Source of the DNA: JBEOJY01 sp040275305
Lineage (GTDB): Bacteria; Pseudomonadota; Alphaproteobacteria; UBA9219
NCBI GenBank assembly: GCA_040275305.1
Contig: JBEOJY010000022.1
Location: forward strand, 1 to 64,000
Reading direction: 5' to 3'
Length of the DNA stretch: 64,000 bases
The notes beneath the pieces are model-generated. The model did not search any database. It saw only the letters and a list, made by a program, of their open reading frames with translations, and was not told the origin of the DNA. Both the position numbers and the translations under genes were made by a program. The stretch's first letter is position 1; each line of letters starts with the position of its first letter. Shown piece by piece: positions 27,930-37,219 of this stretch.

Positions 27930-28163
27930 ATGCCAAACACTAGCGAACAAGCCGTTTCTCTTTTTCATGTGAGCCTTCATGCGACGCTGCCTTGGAGTTG
28001 CACGCATTTCGGCGACCGTTCCGAAATCGAGGCCTTTATCAAAGAAACAGGAAAGTGGGAGACTGTCGCGGAAGTTCGCGCGATCGGCGATGTCGATGCC
28101 GAAGATGTCGCAAGCGTTATCGTACGGGCGGTTAATCAAATGAGAAACGCGGAAGCGGTTTAA
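27930..28163 (+). CDS. small protein, unknown (77 aa)
   Basis: A short soluble protein (WSCTHFGDRSEIEAFIKE; then AEDVASVIVRAVNQMRNAE). The segment from residue 27 onward looks like a small alpha/beta unit. Codon use resembles the neighbouring real genes. It ends 2 bases before the convergent alr gene. Function unknown. Confidence 0.45.
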   Translation: MPNTSEQAVSLFHVSLHATLPWSCTHFGDRSEIEAFIKETGKWETVAEVRAIGDVDAEDVASVIVRAVNQMRNAEAV

Positions 28164-28165
28164 GC

Positions 28166-29251
28166 TCAGTTCGGCACGCGCGGGACGCGGGCGGCGATGC
28201 CCGTCAGCACTTCGTAGGGGATTGTGCCCCAACGCCGCGCGAGTTGCGAGGCAGAGAGATGTTCTCCCAGCAAGGCAACCTCGCCGCCAATATTATTTTC
28301 ATCCAGCCCTTCGCCATCAATCATACATTGGTCCATGCAGATTTGGCCCAAAACCTTATGTTCCTGCCCCTGTACGGCCACAGTGTTCGCGTTCAGAATC
28401 CGGCGAAAACCGTCGCCATAACCAGCGGCGATGACAGCGATTTTTTGCGCCCTGCCTGTTTTGTAGGCCGCGCCATAGCTTACGCTATGCCCAGGCGGCA
28501 GCGTTTTAATGTCCACGATCCGCGCATGCCAGCTTAAGGCTGCCTTCACGCCTTCCGGCAAGGTTCGCCCCGGTCCCGGCTCGATGCCGTAGGCGGCGAT
28601 CCCAGCCCTCGCCATGTCATAGCGCGCTTGAGGAAACCGCAACAAACCTGCGGAATTTGACGCATGAATGGTTCGGGGGCGCAAGCCCGCAGCGGTCAGC
28701 GCGGTAATGGCTTGATTAAAGGCGGCGATTTGCGCTTGCGTGTCGGCTGGTTCAGTGGCATCGGCGGAAGCAAAATGCGTGGCCATTCCTTCGAGCTCAA
28801 GTTGTGGAATGTCGCGTAACTCTTTGGCTATATTGATCATTTCTTCCGCGCGGCACCCAAGCCTTCCCATGCCGGTATCGACTTTGATATGGATTTTTGG
28901 CTTGCTGGTTGAAGCGATTTCGCGCAACGCCGCGACATGCGCCGGGGTCCAGACAAAAAACTCGTATCCGGCCGCAGCCGCAGCCTTCATGCCTTCCGGC
29001 AAAAGGCCTCCTAGGATCAAGATTTTCGCGTCGTGCCCTGATTTGCGCAGGGCGTCAGCTTCCTCTAGCCGCGCGACCGCCAGCCCTGCCGCGCCGCCTG
29101 CGAGGAAGGCTTTCGCCGCGATTTCAAGACCATGGCCATAAGCGTTGGCCTTGATCGAGGCTATGACGGGTTTGCCGGATTGCTGTGACAAGAGCCTTAT
29201 GTTGTCACTGAGTTGCGAAGTGTTAATGGTTAGCCAGGTGAGTTCAGGCAT
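28166..29251 (-). CDS. alr: alanine racemase
   Basis: This PLP enzyme makes D-alanine for peptidoglycan. The PLP lysine is in ASIKANAYGHG, the catalytic Tyr side in SVSYGAAYKTGRA with AAGYGDGFRR, and the fold-III family length (361 residues) is normal. The ATG at 29251 is chosen because GAGGAAA lies 5-6 bases upstream. It is monocistronic; the D,D-carboxypeptidase at 58 kb and the cell-wall genes at 30-35 kb are its pathway partners. Confidence 0.94.
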   Translation of the reverse strand: MPELTWLTINTSQLSDNIRLLSQQSGKPVIASIKANAYGHGLEIAAKAFLAGGAAGLAVARLEEADALRKSGHDAKILILGGLLPEGMKAAAAAGYEFFVWTPAHVAALREIASTSKPKIHIKVDTGMGRLGCRAEEMINIAKELRDIPQLELEGMATHFASADATEPADTQAQIAAFNQAITALTAAGLRPRTIHASNSAGLLRFPQARYDMARAGIAAYGIEPGPGRTLPEGVKAALSWHARIVDIKTLPPGHSVSYGAAYKTGRAQKIAVIAAGYGDGFRRILNANTVAVQGQEHKVLGQICMDQCMIDGEGLDENNIGGEVALLGEHLSASQLARRWGTIPYEVLTGIAARVPRVPN

Positions 29252-29283
29252 GGGAATTTCCTCAGGAATCAAACTTCGATACG

Positions 29284-29590
29284 TATACTCCGGAACGGTA
29301 AAAACCAGAAACAGCCGAAAGGACAGTCATTCCGCGCGTAGCAGCCTGCGAAGCAGGATGCGGAGATGCGGAATGACAGCCCTTTCTATAACGTTTGCTC
29401 GTCTTTGGGTCTGAGAAGCGCTTGGCAGTTGCATCACAGAGCTTCCTTAATCAACGCTTCATAATTTATGGGCGTTGCCCTGATGCCCGCCTGCGCGGGC
29501 ATGACAGGATTTCGGCAAATATCGTCCATTAATCCCGGCGTCACACCCGTCCCCGCCTCCGCGAGGACAGGCTCCGGCGGGTGTCTCATT
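29284..29590. repeat. remnant repeats upstream of the mraZ region
   Basis: 29284-29400 begins with TATACTCCG like family A, then holds a small palindrome (GTCATTCCGCGCGTAGCAG and GATGCGGAATGACAGCCC), but no matching right end follows. 29472-29590 holds a GCCCGCCTGCGCGGGC hairpin and a second one (CACCCGTCCCCGCCTCCGCG, then GGCTCCGGCGGGTGT). The latter composite recurs at 46005-46119. Confidence 0.6.
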
Positions 29591-29837
29591 TTTCTGTATA
29601 GTTATGCAAGAAGTCTAATGACGGTCCTTTCGGCGTTTTTCAGGGGAAGCGTGGTTGGGGAAATTTGTGCGTTGCAGCGGAGTGGCCTACCAGATGTGGC
29701 GTGGTCGCGTTTTTGTTCCCAGTCGTACTCATATTGTTCTTCTTTAGTTCTATTTTATGGTTGCATAACGTTGCTTGCCTGAAACTAGTAGTTAATTGAT
29801 TTTCCTTGATATTTACACATTATTATCACTCTTTTCC

Positions 29838-29877
29838 TTGACCCCCATGATTGTCCATGATATCCCATGCATTCCCA
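29838..29877 (-). promoter_or_regulatory. MraZ operator: four 10-bp direct repeats
   Basis: Read on the minus strand from 29877, the sequence is four consecutive 10-base units: TGGGAATGCA, TGGGATATCA, TGGACAATCA, TGGGGGTCAA. Three of four begin TGGG and the other TGGA. MraZ proteins are known to bind tandem TGGG-type boxes with 10-bp spacing upstream of their own gene. This lies about 110 bases before the mraZ ATG. Confidence 0.8.
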
Positions 29878-29987
29878 ATACGGGACGGATTTCCCCATCC
29901 CCAAACGGACTCACGTTCTTTTGCTGACCGCAGGAACGGAGCGCGACAAGCATCTAAGCGTTTGCGGTCAGACGATTCCGGAGCTTT

Positions 29988-30494
29988 ATGTCGGTGTTTC
30001 TGTCCAGCTTCATCAACCAGCTCGACAAGCGGGGGCGCGTTTCCGTTCCCGCCTCGTTTCGCGCTGCGCTGGGGCAGGACGCCACGGGCATTGTCGTTTT
30101 TCGCTCGCTGCAAGTCGAAGCGCTCGACGGTTGCTCAATCGAGCATCTTGAAATGTTGAGCCAGAGTCTAGAGAAGCAGGATCTGCCGCCCGATGTGTTC
30201 GAGTTGATCGAGACGACGATTTTCGGAGGCTCGGTGCAGCTTCCCTTCGACGGCGAAGGGCGCATTTGCCTGCCCCCATCTCTTGCGGCTTCTGTCGGCA
30301 TTTCCGGCGAGGTCGCGTTCGTGGGGCGCCGCCGCACATTTCAGCTGTGGAATCCCACAACCTTCGCCGCTCATGAAGAGTCTTCGCGCAACATCGCGCG
30401 CGCCAAAAACATTTCGCTCGGCAAAATCATCGCCAACGCGATGGCCACGCCTTCCGTCAGCGCCCATGGTTCGGCCAAGGATGGCGGCGCATGA
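29988..30494 (+). CDS. mraZ: transcriptional regulator MraZ
   Basis: MraZ is the DNA-binding regulator that heads division/cell-wall clusters. The protein has two SpoVT/AbrB-like halves: the first with LDKRGRVSVPASFR, the second with FDGEGRICLPPSL. At 168 residues it is slightly longer than usual because of a C-terminal tail. A GGAG ribosome site precedes the ATG, and a matching operator lies upstream. It overlaps rsmH by ATGA, so the two are translationally coupled. Confidence 0.95.
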   Translation: MSVFLSSFINQLDKRGRVSVPASFRAALGQDATGIVVFRSLQVEALDGCSIEHLEMLSQSLEKQDLPPDVFELIETTIFGGSVQLPFDGEGRICLPPSLAASVGISGEVAFVGRRRTFQLWNPTTFAAHEESSRNIARAKNISLGKIIANAMATPSVSAHGSAKDGGA

Positions 30495-31468
30495 CCACGG
30501 ATATAATTGAACACCGCCCTGTGATGCTTAGCGAAGCGGTCGAGGCGCTCGCGCCTCGCGATGGCGGACTTTATATAGACGGAACTTTCGGGCGTGGCGG
30601 ATATTCGCGCACGATCTTGAAGACCGCCAAAACGCATGTGATCGGCATCGACCGCGACCCCTCCGCCGCGAAGGCCGGGGACGAGTTGTCGCGCGAATTC
30701 GGTTCACGCTTCAAGCTGCTGTGCGGGCCGTTCGGCGCGATGGACGTTTTACTGGCCGGAGAACAAATCCGCGAAGCCGACGGCATCGTGTTCGATCTCG
30801 GCGTATCCTCGCCGCAGTTCGACGATCCCGCGCGCGGGTTTTCTTTCCAATATGACGGGCCACTTGACATGCGCATGAGCCAGAGCGGGCCCACCGTTGC
30901 GGATCTCGTCAACGACATGGACGAAACAGAGCTGGCCGACGTGATATATACTTGCGGCGAGGAGCGGTGCTCTCGGCGCGTCGCGCGACGCATCGTCGAA
31001 GCGCGAGCGCAACAGCCGATCACGCGAACGCGGCAGCTTGCCGACCTTGTGCGGTCCGTCGTGCCGCGTAGCGCCGATGGGATTGATCCAGCGACACGGA
31101 CTTTTCAGGCGTTGCGCATCCGCGTCAACGACGAACTGGGCGAGTTGAGGCGCGGCCTTGCCGCCGCCGAAGCCATCCTGAAGCCGCGTGGGCGGCTCGC
31201 GGTCGTTTCCTTCCATTCGCTTGAAGACCGCACGGTCAAGGATTTTCTTCGCTTCCGGTGCGCCGCGATGGGAACCGGCGCAGGATTGTCGCGTTATCTC
31301 CCTGTCGCCAACGACCAAACCGCCTCGGCGCCAAGTTTCCGCCTTATCACGCGCAAGCCCCAGACACCTACGGCCGATGAAACGCGCCTTAATCCACGCG
31401 CGCGTTCCGCGCGTCTTCGCATCGCGGAGCGTACCGACGCCCCCGCCCTTCGGGAGAATGCATCATGA
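30491..31468 (+). CDS. rsmH: 16S rRNA m4C1402 methyltransferase
   Basis: RsmH (MraW) adds the N4-methyl group at C1402 of 16S rRNA. Motifs: HRPVMLSEAVEAL at the N-terminus, the SAM loop DGTFGRGGYSRTIL, FDLGVSSPQFDDPARGFSF and SFHSLEDRTVK. The length of 325 is normal. The start overlaps mraZ and the stop overlaps ftsL, each by ATGA. Confidence 0.96.
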   Translation: MTTDIIEHRPVMLSEAVEALAPRDGGLYIDGTFGRGGYSRTILKTAKTHVIGIDRDPSAAKAGDELSREFGSRFKLLCGPFGAMDVLLAGEQIREADGIVFDLGVSSPQFDDPARGFSFQYDGPLDMRMSQSGPTVADLVNDMDETELADVIYTCGEERCSRRVARRIVEARAQQPITRTRQLADLVRSVVPRSADGIDPATRTFQALRIRVNDELGELRRGLAAAEAILKPRGRLAVVSFHSLEDRTVKDFLRFRCAAMGTGAGLSRYLPVANDQTASAPSFRLITRKPQTPTADETRLNPRARSARLRIAERTDAPALRENAS

Positions 31469-32061
31469 CAACGACGACTCTTTCGCCCTTTATATTCGTC
31501 TGGTTCGGGCTCGTTCTCATTTCCAGCGCAGGGCTGTACCGCACAAGCGACCGTGTGCAGCATCTTGATCGCGAGCTGCGCCAACTCGACGCGCGCATCG
31601 AGAGCGAGCAGCAGAGCCTGCGTGTTCTTAAGGCAGAATGGATTTATTTGTCCAATCCCGCCCGACTTGAGGCTGCTGCGCGCAAGCATCTTGCGATGCG
31701 TCCTACTTCTCTCCAGCAAATCACGTCGCTTGATCAGGCCGCTCATATTATTCCTGCGCGTGGGTCGGTTGCGGCGACAAAACTCTCAGCCGTTTCGCAA
31801 AGCGCTTCCGCTCTGGCCAGCAAAAACACGATACGCGCGGCCAGCAAAGCCGCGCCCGATGGCGTGATCGCGGCAACGCCGACGCGCAAGATCGCAAAGG
31901 TTCCAGCGGCGACACCGCCCGCTCCGCGTCCTGAGCAAAAAACAGCGGCAAGCGCGGAGTTTCAAGACGGAGAAAGTGGCGGCGTTTCCCAGACCGCGAG
32001 CGCCCAGCCTTTGCCCGACAGCATCAGCGCGCTGCTTGATCGTATGGAATCGCATCCATGA
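31465..32061 (+). CDS. ftsL: cell division protein FtsL
   Basis: FtsL is a small single-pass divisome protein that works with FtsQ and FtsB. The plan fits: a membrane helix near residues 8-25 (FIFVWFGLVLISSAGLY), then a coiled coil (LDRELRQLDARIESEQQSL) and the conserved tail with LSNPARLEAAARKHL. A further 110 residues rich in Ala, Pro and Lys follow, which is long for FtsL. Position between rsmH and ftsI supports the call strongly. Confidence 0.85.
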   Translation: MTTTTLSPFIFVWFGLVLISSAGLYRTSDRVQHLDRELRQLDARIESEQQSLRVLKAEWIYLSNPARLEAAARKHLAMRPTSLQQITSLDQAAHIIPARGSVAATKLSAVSQSASALASKNTIRAASKAAPDGVIAATPTRKIAKVPAATPPAPRPEQKTAASAEFQDGESGGVSQTASAQPLPDSISALLDRMESHP

Positions 32062-33905
32062 TCTTTTGGCGTCGCTCCACACGCCAAAATACGCCAAGGG
32101 TTCGTTTTCGGCCCGGTTCATACACCAGTATCGGCGCCCATTCCCGAAGGCTTGCGACGCCGCGCGAGCGAGCGCTTGACACCACGCGCACGCGGTTGTT
32201 GCCGCTTATTCTTGTGTTTTGCGGCGCGTGGCTTCTGATCGCAGGACGGCTTTCATGGCTTGCGTTGTCCGCAGAGCCGTCGGAGCAGGCCCAGAATCCT
32301 TCCGCCGCCTACACGGCTGCGCCGAAATTTGGCGAACCGCTTGCGATGCGCGCCGACATCGTCGATCGTCACGGCAATCTGCTGGCCGCTTCTCTGCCGA
32401 CTATTTCGCTTTGCGCCAACGGCGGAGAAATTCTGGATGCCAATGACGCCGAAAAAAAGCTGCTTTCCGCTTTGCCGGCCCTTGATTCGGTCAAATTGCG
32501 CGAGACGCTTCGCGGCGCAAGGCGATGCGCGATGATCAAACGGCATCTCACGCCGCGGCAGGCCTATGAGGTCAATCGGCTCGGCATCGTCGGGCTTGAA
32601 TTCCGCCCCGACGAACGCAGGCTTTATCCGACCGGAAATCTTGCCGCGCATGTCGTGGGATATACCGATATCGACAATAACGGACTCGCCGGAATCGAGA
32701 AATCCATGGACAAGCAGCTGACGCATAATCAGCAATCGCTTGCCCTGTCGCTTGATTTGAGATTGCAAACGGTGCTGCGCGGCGAGCTTACGCGAGCGGT
32801 TGCGGCTTTTCGCGCTGATGGCGCGGCGGGTCTTATCATGAACACCAAGACAGGGGAGATTCTTGCGCTCGTGTCCCTGCCCGATTTCGATTCCCAACAT
32901 CCTGGAGATGCCGACGAGAAGGCTCATTTCAATCGCGTGTCGCTTGGCGTGTACGAAATGGGATCGACTTTCAAAATATTTAACACGGCGATGGCGCTTG
33001 ATTCAGGCGCAATCCGGCTTGGGGATGTTTTCGATACTGTGCATTCCCTCGAAGTCGGAGGGCGGAATATTCGCGATTTTGAACAAGCGAAGCACAAATA
33101 CAATGTTGCCGAAATTTTTATACATTCGTCGAATATCGGTTCAGCGCTGATGGCCTCGAAACTCGGCAACGCAAAGCAACGCGTGTTCCTGTCGCAGCTT
33201 GGCCTCACCACCAGAATGGCTTTCGAGCTTCCGGAGACAGGCTCGCCGTTGGTTCCATCATCTCGCGAATGGGGCGAAGCGGCGACGATGACCATTTCCT
33301 ATGGCCACGGCATTGCTGTGAACGCCGTACAACTAGCAGGAGCGGTCGCGACTATCGTTAACGATGGATTTCCCGTTCGCCCTACCCTGCTCAAGCAAAC
33401 GGCGCTCGCAGAGCCTCCCCAAGGCCAGAATCCGGTTATTTCAGCTGAGACTTCCGCCATTATGCGTAGCCTGATGCGGCTTGTCGTCACCAACGGGACC
33501 GGACGCGAATCTGAAGTCGGGGGCTATCTTCCGGGTGGCAAGACGGGGACGGCGGACAAGCTTGATGCCAATCATCGTTACAGCACCAACGCTCGTTTAT
33601 CTTCTTTTGTAGGCGTTTTTCCGGCCAACGACCCTCAATACCTCGTATTTGCGATGTTGGACGATCCGAAGGGGAGTGCTAAGACATTAGGCTACGCTAC
33701 GGGCGGCAAGACAGCCGCGCCGGTAGTCGGGCATGTAATCACCCAAATTGGCCCCTTGCTGGATCTGCCGCCGATGTCTGCAGATGTCCAGAAACTGGCC
33801 GAACAGCAGCTTTTTAAGCCGTTGGGCGCTTCGTTGCTCAAAGTATTAATTGACGACGAGGAGTCGAGTTATGCGTCTATCTGGCCTGATAGCCCCCCGC
33901 GATAA
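32058..33905 (+). CDS. ftsI: septal peptidoglycan transpeptidase FtsI (PBP3)
   Basis: This class B PBP cross-links septal peptidoglycan. One membrane helix (LLPLILVFCGAWLLIAG) follows a basic cytoplasmic tail. The pedestal domain has ADIVDRHGNLLA. The transpeptidase motifs are MGSTFK (active Ser), SSN (HSSNIG) and KTGT (GGKTGTAD). At 615 residues it is normal. It overlaps ftsL by ATGA and murE by 35 bases. Confidence 0.95.
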   Translation: MIFWRRSTRQNTPRVRFRPGSYTSIGAHSRRLATPRERALDTTRTRLLPLILVFCGAWLLIAGRLSWLALSAEPSEQAQNPSAAYTAAPKFGEPLAMRADIVDRHGNLLAASLPTISLCANGGEILDANDAEKKLLSALPALDSVKLRETLRGARRCAMIKRHLTPRQAYEVNRLGIVGLEFRPDERRLYPTGNLAAHVVGYTDIDNNGLAGIEKSMDKQLTHNQQSLALSLDLRLQTVLRGELTRAVAAFRADGAAGLIMNTKTGEILALVSLPDFDSQHPGDADEKAHFNRVSLGVYEMGSTFKIFNTAMALDSGAIRLGDVFDTVHSLEVGGRNIRDFEQAKHKYNVAEIFIHSSNIGSALMASKLGNAKQRVFLSQLGLTTRMAFELPETGSPLVPSSREWGEAATMTISYGHGIAVNAVQLAGAVATIVNDGFPVRPTLLKQTALAEPPQGQNPVISAETSAIMRSLMRLVVTNGTGRESEVGGYLPGGKTGTADKLDANHRYSTNARLSSFVGVFPANDPQYLVFAMLDDPKGSAKTLGYATGGKTAAPVVGHVITQIGPLLDLPPMSADVQKLAEQQLFKPLGASLLKVLIDDEESSYASIWPDSPPR

Positions 33906-35397
33906 CGCTTCAGCTTCCACCGCTGCGCTGGAACTTCTGCGGGGAGGCGATACGGAAATTTTAGGCGTAGCAACTGACTCAAGACACGTCCAGCCCGGTT
34001 ATCTTTTTATTGCCGTGCCCGGCACTCAGAAAGATGGACGCGCTTTCATTCCAAATGCGTTGTCACGCGGCGCGGTCGCCGTGCTGGCTCCAGCCGGGCA
34101 GAATAACGATCTTCCTCTGCCTGCCGACTTTCCCTTGCTTCTGGCCCACGATATGCGCAGCGCAACCGCCTACGTCGCGGCGGCCTTTTATCCCCGACAG
34201 CCGGAAATTATTGTGGCTGTGACGGGGACTAGCGGCAAGACTTCGACCGTTCAATTCGCGCGCGAAATTTGGGGCGCGTTGGGGCAATCCAGCGCGAGCC
34301 TTGGCACGATCGGGCTTGTCACGGCCAAGGGATCGCATTACGGGTCGCTGACCACTCCGGACTCGCTCACACTGCATAAGACGCTCGATTCCTGTGTGCG
34401 TGAAGGCGTCACGCGGCTTGCGATGGAGGCTTCGAGCCACGGGATTGAGCTTAAGCGCCTTGACTGCGTGAAGATCAAGGCGGCGGGCTTTACCAACTTT
34501 TCTCGCGACCATCTTGATTACCATACGACTATGGAGGCCTATTTCAGCGCCAAGCTGAGGTTGTTTGAAGAGCTTCTTGAGCCACATGGCACGGCAGTTC
34601 TCAATGCCGATATTCCTGAGTTCGACGCGCTGTGTCGGGTCGCGGACGCGCGCAAGGTGAATGTGATTTCTTACGGCAAGAACGCTCAGGATTTGAAGGT
34701 GCTGGAGATCGTTCCGGACAGCAAGGGACAAGTTCTACGGCTTTCGGTTTTTGGGCGGGAACGGCGCGCGCTCTTTCCGGTTATGGGGCAGTTCCAGGCA
34801 TGGAACGCGCTTTGCGCGCTGGGACTTGTTCTTGGCGGCGATGCGCCGGGATCTTCTCGCGACGATGCCGACATTATCGCGGCGCTGGAGCGCGTCACAC
34901 CCGTTCCGGGGCGGCTACAACATATCGGCCATACGCCTTCCGGCGGTTCGGTCTTTATTGATTACGCTCACAAACCCAATGCTCTTGAGAATGTTTTGGT
35001 CGCCCTACGGCCCCATGTCGATGCCAAGGCTGGCGGCAGGCTCGTCGCCGTATTCGGTTGCGGCGGCAACCGTGACAAGGGCAAACGGCCTTTGATGGGG
35101 GGGATCGCCCAATCTCTGGCCGATATGGTGATTGTCACAGACGACAATCCTCGCCATGAAGACCCGGACACAATCCGGCGCGAAATCCTTGAAGGATGCC
35201 ACACAATTGGCGCGCCCGCCCCTGTAGAAATAGGCGATCGCGCGGAGGCTATCAGGATGGCGGTCACAGGGCTTCAGCGCGGCGATGTGCTTGTGATCGC
35301 AGGAAAAGGCCATGAAAGCGGCCAAATTATAGGCGATAAAACCATTCCGTTCGACGATGCGCTCGTCGCGCGCGGGGTTTTGTCCACGCTTACTTGA
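33871..35397 (+). CDS. murE: UDP-MurNAc-tripeptide synthetase (meso-DAP adding)
   Basis: MurE adds the third stem-peptide residue. The ATP loop is GTSGKTSTVQFAR, and the ligand pocket reads DDNPRHEDP. DNPR at this place marks enzymes using meso-diaminopimelate rather than lysine. The ATG at 33871 is chosen because GAGGAG lies 6-7 bases upstream, inside ftsI; an upstream in-frame start (33850) is less likely. The usual next genes (murF, mraY, murD) are absent here; lptC follows by 12 bases. Confidence 0.94.
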   Translation: MRLSGLIAPRDNASASTAALELLRGGDTEILGVATDSRHVQPGYLFIAVPGTQKDGRAFIPNALSRGAVAVLAPAGQNNDLPLPADFPLLLAHDMRSATAYVAAAFYPRQPEIIVAVTGTSGKTSTVQFAREIWGALGQSSASLGTIGLVTAKGSHYGSLTTPDSLTLHKTLDSCVREGVTRLAMEASSHGIELKRLDCVKIKAAGFTNFSRDHLDYHTTMEAYFSAKLRLFEELLEPHGTAVLNADIPEFDALCRVADARKVNVISYGKNAQDLKVLEIVPDSKGQVLRLSVFGRERRALFPVMGQFQAWNALCALGLVLGGDAPGSSRDDADIIAALERVTPVPGRLQHIGHTPSGGSVFIDYAHKPNALENVLVALRPHVDAKAGGRLVAVFGCGGNRDKGKRPLMGGIAQSLADMVIVTDDNPRHEDPDTIRREILEGCHTIGAPAPVEIGDRAEAIRMAVTGLQRGDVLVIAGKGHESGQIIGDKTIPFDDALVARGVLSTLT

Positions 35398-35409
35398 AGG
35401 CTTGCGGCT

Positions 35410-36210
35410 ATGGCTTCTTCCACACGTCCTCCCCCCCATCGCCGGAGGCGCGCTCAATCGCCAAAGAAGAAACTTGGCGCCAAGAAGCCAAAATCAGCCT
35501 CTGACCAGCATTATGCCGCCGCTCCGCTTCAGCATTCTTCCGTCGAAGTCCTGAACTTCCTTCAGCCCCGCGAGACGTTACGTCTTATCAAAGCGCGCGG
35601 CGGCAAACGTTTGGTAAAGTTTTTACGCGTCGTTTTACCGTTGTCGGCAGCGATCGTGCTGGCTGCTATCCTTGCCTGGCCCTATCTTCATAGTTTTGAC
35701 GGAAGCTTATCCCTATCGCTTGCGGCGAAAATGATCCCGATCCCCGATCTTGCCGTCGATCATTTGCGCTTTACCGGAACGGATACAAGCAACCAGCCTT
35801 ATTCGGTGACGGCGGAACGCGCGACTAGGCCGGGCGGCGCCGAGGAGATTTACGATCTGGAGAAACCGGAAGGCGATATCATGCTTAAGGATGGAGCATG
35901 GATCGCAGGCAAGGCGTTGCGAGGTCGTTATGATCGCGAGGGGCGTAAGCTTTGGCTTGGCGGCGACGTGCAATTGTTCCATGATCAGGGCTTTCAGTTC
36001 ACGACGAACGAGGCCCATATCGACATGAACGACTCTTCCGCATGGGGGGAGGCTCCGGTTATGATGCAAGGCCAATTCGGCGCTATCACAGGCAAGGGTT
36101 TCACTTTGCTTGACGCTGGCAAAGTCATGGTGGTTAAGGGGCCTGCGCGCGCCGTTCTGAATTTGCGCCCGGACGCTTCGTCTGGTAAACCGGACCTGAA
36201 GAAACAATAG
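35410..36210 (+). CDS. lptC: LPS export protein LptC
   Basis: LptC is the inner-membrane, periplasmic bridge between LptBFG and LptA. A basic, Pro/Lys-rich tail of about 75 residues precedes one membrane helix (VVLPLSAAIVLAAILAWPYL). The periplasmic beta-jellyroll part contains the typical YSVTAERATRP and LWLGGDVQLF segments. The long basic N-terminal extension is a feature shared with other alphaproteobacterial LptC. It is followed by lptA after 7 bases. Confidence 0.88.
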   Translation: MASSTRPPPHRRRRAQSPKKKLGAKKPKSASDQHYAAAPLQHSSVEVLNFLQPRETLRLIKARGGKRLVKFLRVVLPLSAAIVLAAILAWPYLHSFDGSLSLSLAAKMIPIPDLAVDHLRFTGTDTSNQPYSVTAERATRPGGAEEIYDLEKPEGDIMLKDGAWIAGKALRGRYDREGRKLWLGGDVQLFHDQGFQFTTNEAHIDMNDSSAWGEAPVMMQGQFGAITGKGFTLLDAGKVMVVKGPARAVLNLRPDASSGKPDLKKQ

Positions 36211-36217
36211 GTTATTT

Positions 36218-37219
36218 ATGCGCCGTCGCTTTGTCTTATCCATTCAATCATTGTCTGGCGGCTTACGCGCCGGATGCGGAGCATTGGCGTTGGCAAGCGT
36301 TTTAGCCAGCGCGTTTCCGGGTGGGGCTGTTGCTAAGGCCACCAAGGCGGAATCCTATGCCAAGCATTCTCCTTCTTCAGCAACCGCGCCGCTTGAATCG
36401 AGCGGCGCTTTCTCCGGTCAGACCCCGGTCGAGGTTACGGCGGATAACAGCCTTGAATGGCATCAGGCACAGAGGCTTTACGTGGCTCGCGGCAATGCGC
36501 GCGCGACGCAAGGCGAACTGACGGTCGAGGCTGACACTCTTACGGCGCATCAGCGCGAAAACGCCGCGCAGGAGAGTGCGCCTAACGGCAATGGGCTTGC
36601 TGCGGGCGGCGGGTCGATCGACAAACTGACGGCTGACGGGCATGTGCGCCTTACGCGCGGCGCGCAGCGCATTTCCGGCGAGCATGCGGTTTACGATCTT
36701 GACGCGCGCGTGGCGATCGTGACCGGCAAGCATTTGCGCTATGAGAACGGCGATCAAATCGTCACGGCCCGCGACTCTCTGGAGTATTACGAAGACCGCA
36801 AAATCGCAGTCGCTCGAGGCCGCGCCGTGGCGATACAAAAGGATAACAAGATCGAAGCGGATACGCTGAGCGCCGAATTCGTATCGGCAGGCACGGCGGC
36901 GGCGGCGCAGTCCGAAGGCAAAGTCGGCGGCGATCATCAGCTTAGCAAGATGACTGCGATAGGAAACGTGGCCGTGTTCGCGGGGCGCGACGTGGCGCGG
37001 AGCGATAAGGCGGTCTACAACGCCGACAGCAAAGTCGCCGTTCTGAACGGCCATGTACGCATCACGCGCGGAGACGGCACGCAGCTTTCGGGCGATGTCG
37101 GCGAGGTGGATTTCGCTTCGGGGCAAAGCCGATTGCTTAACGCCGGGCAAGGCGGGCGCGTGCGAGCCTTGCTGTCCACCCATGCAGGGGGCGGGAAAAC
37201 AGGGACGCCAAGCCGATGA
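36218..37219 (+). CDS. lptA: LPS transport periplasmic protein LptA
   Basis: LptA forms the periplasmic bridge for lipopolysaccharide. A signal-like start (LALASVLASAFPGGAVA) is followed by the OstA-type repeat strands: PVEVTADNSLEWHQAQRLYVARGNARA, KLTADGHVRLTR, VAIVTGKHLRYENGDQIVTARDSLEYYED and AVLNGHVRITRGDGTQLSG. At 333 residues it is longer than the E. coli protein (185), with extra repeat strands. It overlaps lptB by ATGA. Confidence 0.88.
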   Translation: MRRRFVLSIQSLSGGLRAGCGALALASVLASAFPGGAVAKATKAESYAKHSPSSATAPLESSGAFSGQTPVEVTADNSLEWHQAQRLYVARGNARATQGELTVEADTLTAHQRENAAQESAPNGNGLAAGGGSIDKLTADGHVRLTRGAQRISGEHAVYDLDARVAIVTGKHLRYENGDQIVTARDSLEYYEDRKIAVARGRAVAIQKDNKIEADTLSAEFVSAGTAAAAQSEGKVGGDHQLSKMTAIGNVAVFAGRDVARSDKAVYNADSKVAVLNGHVRITRGDGTQLSGDVGEVDFASGQSRLLNAGQGGRVRALLSTHAGGGKTGTPSR

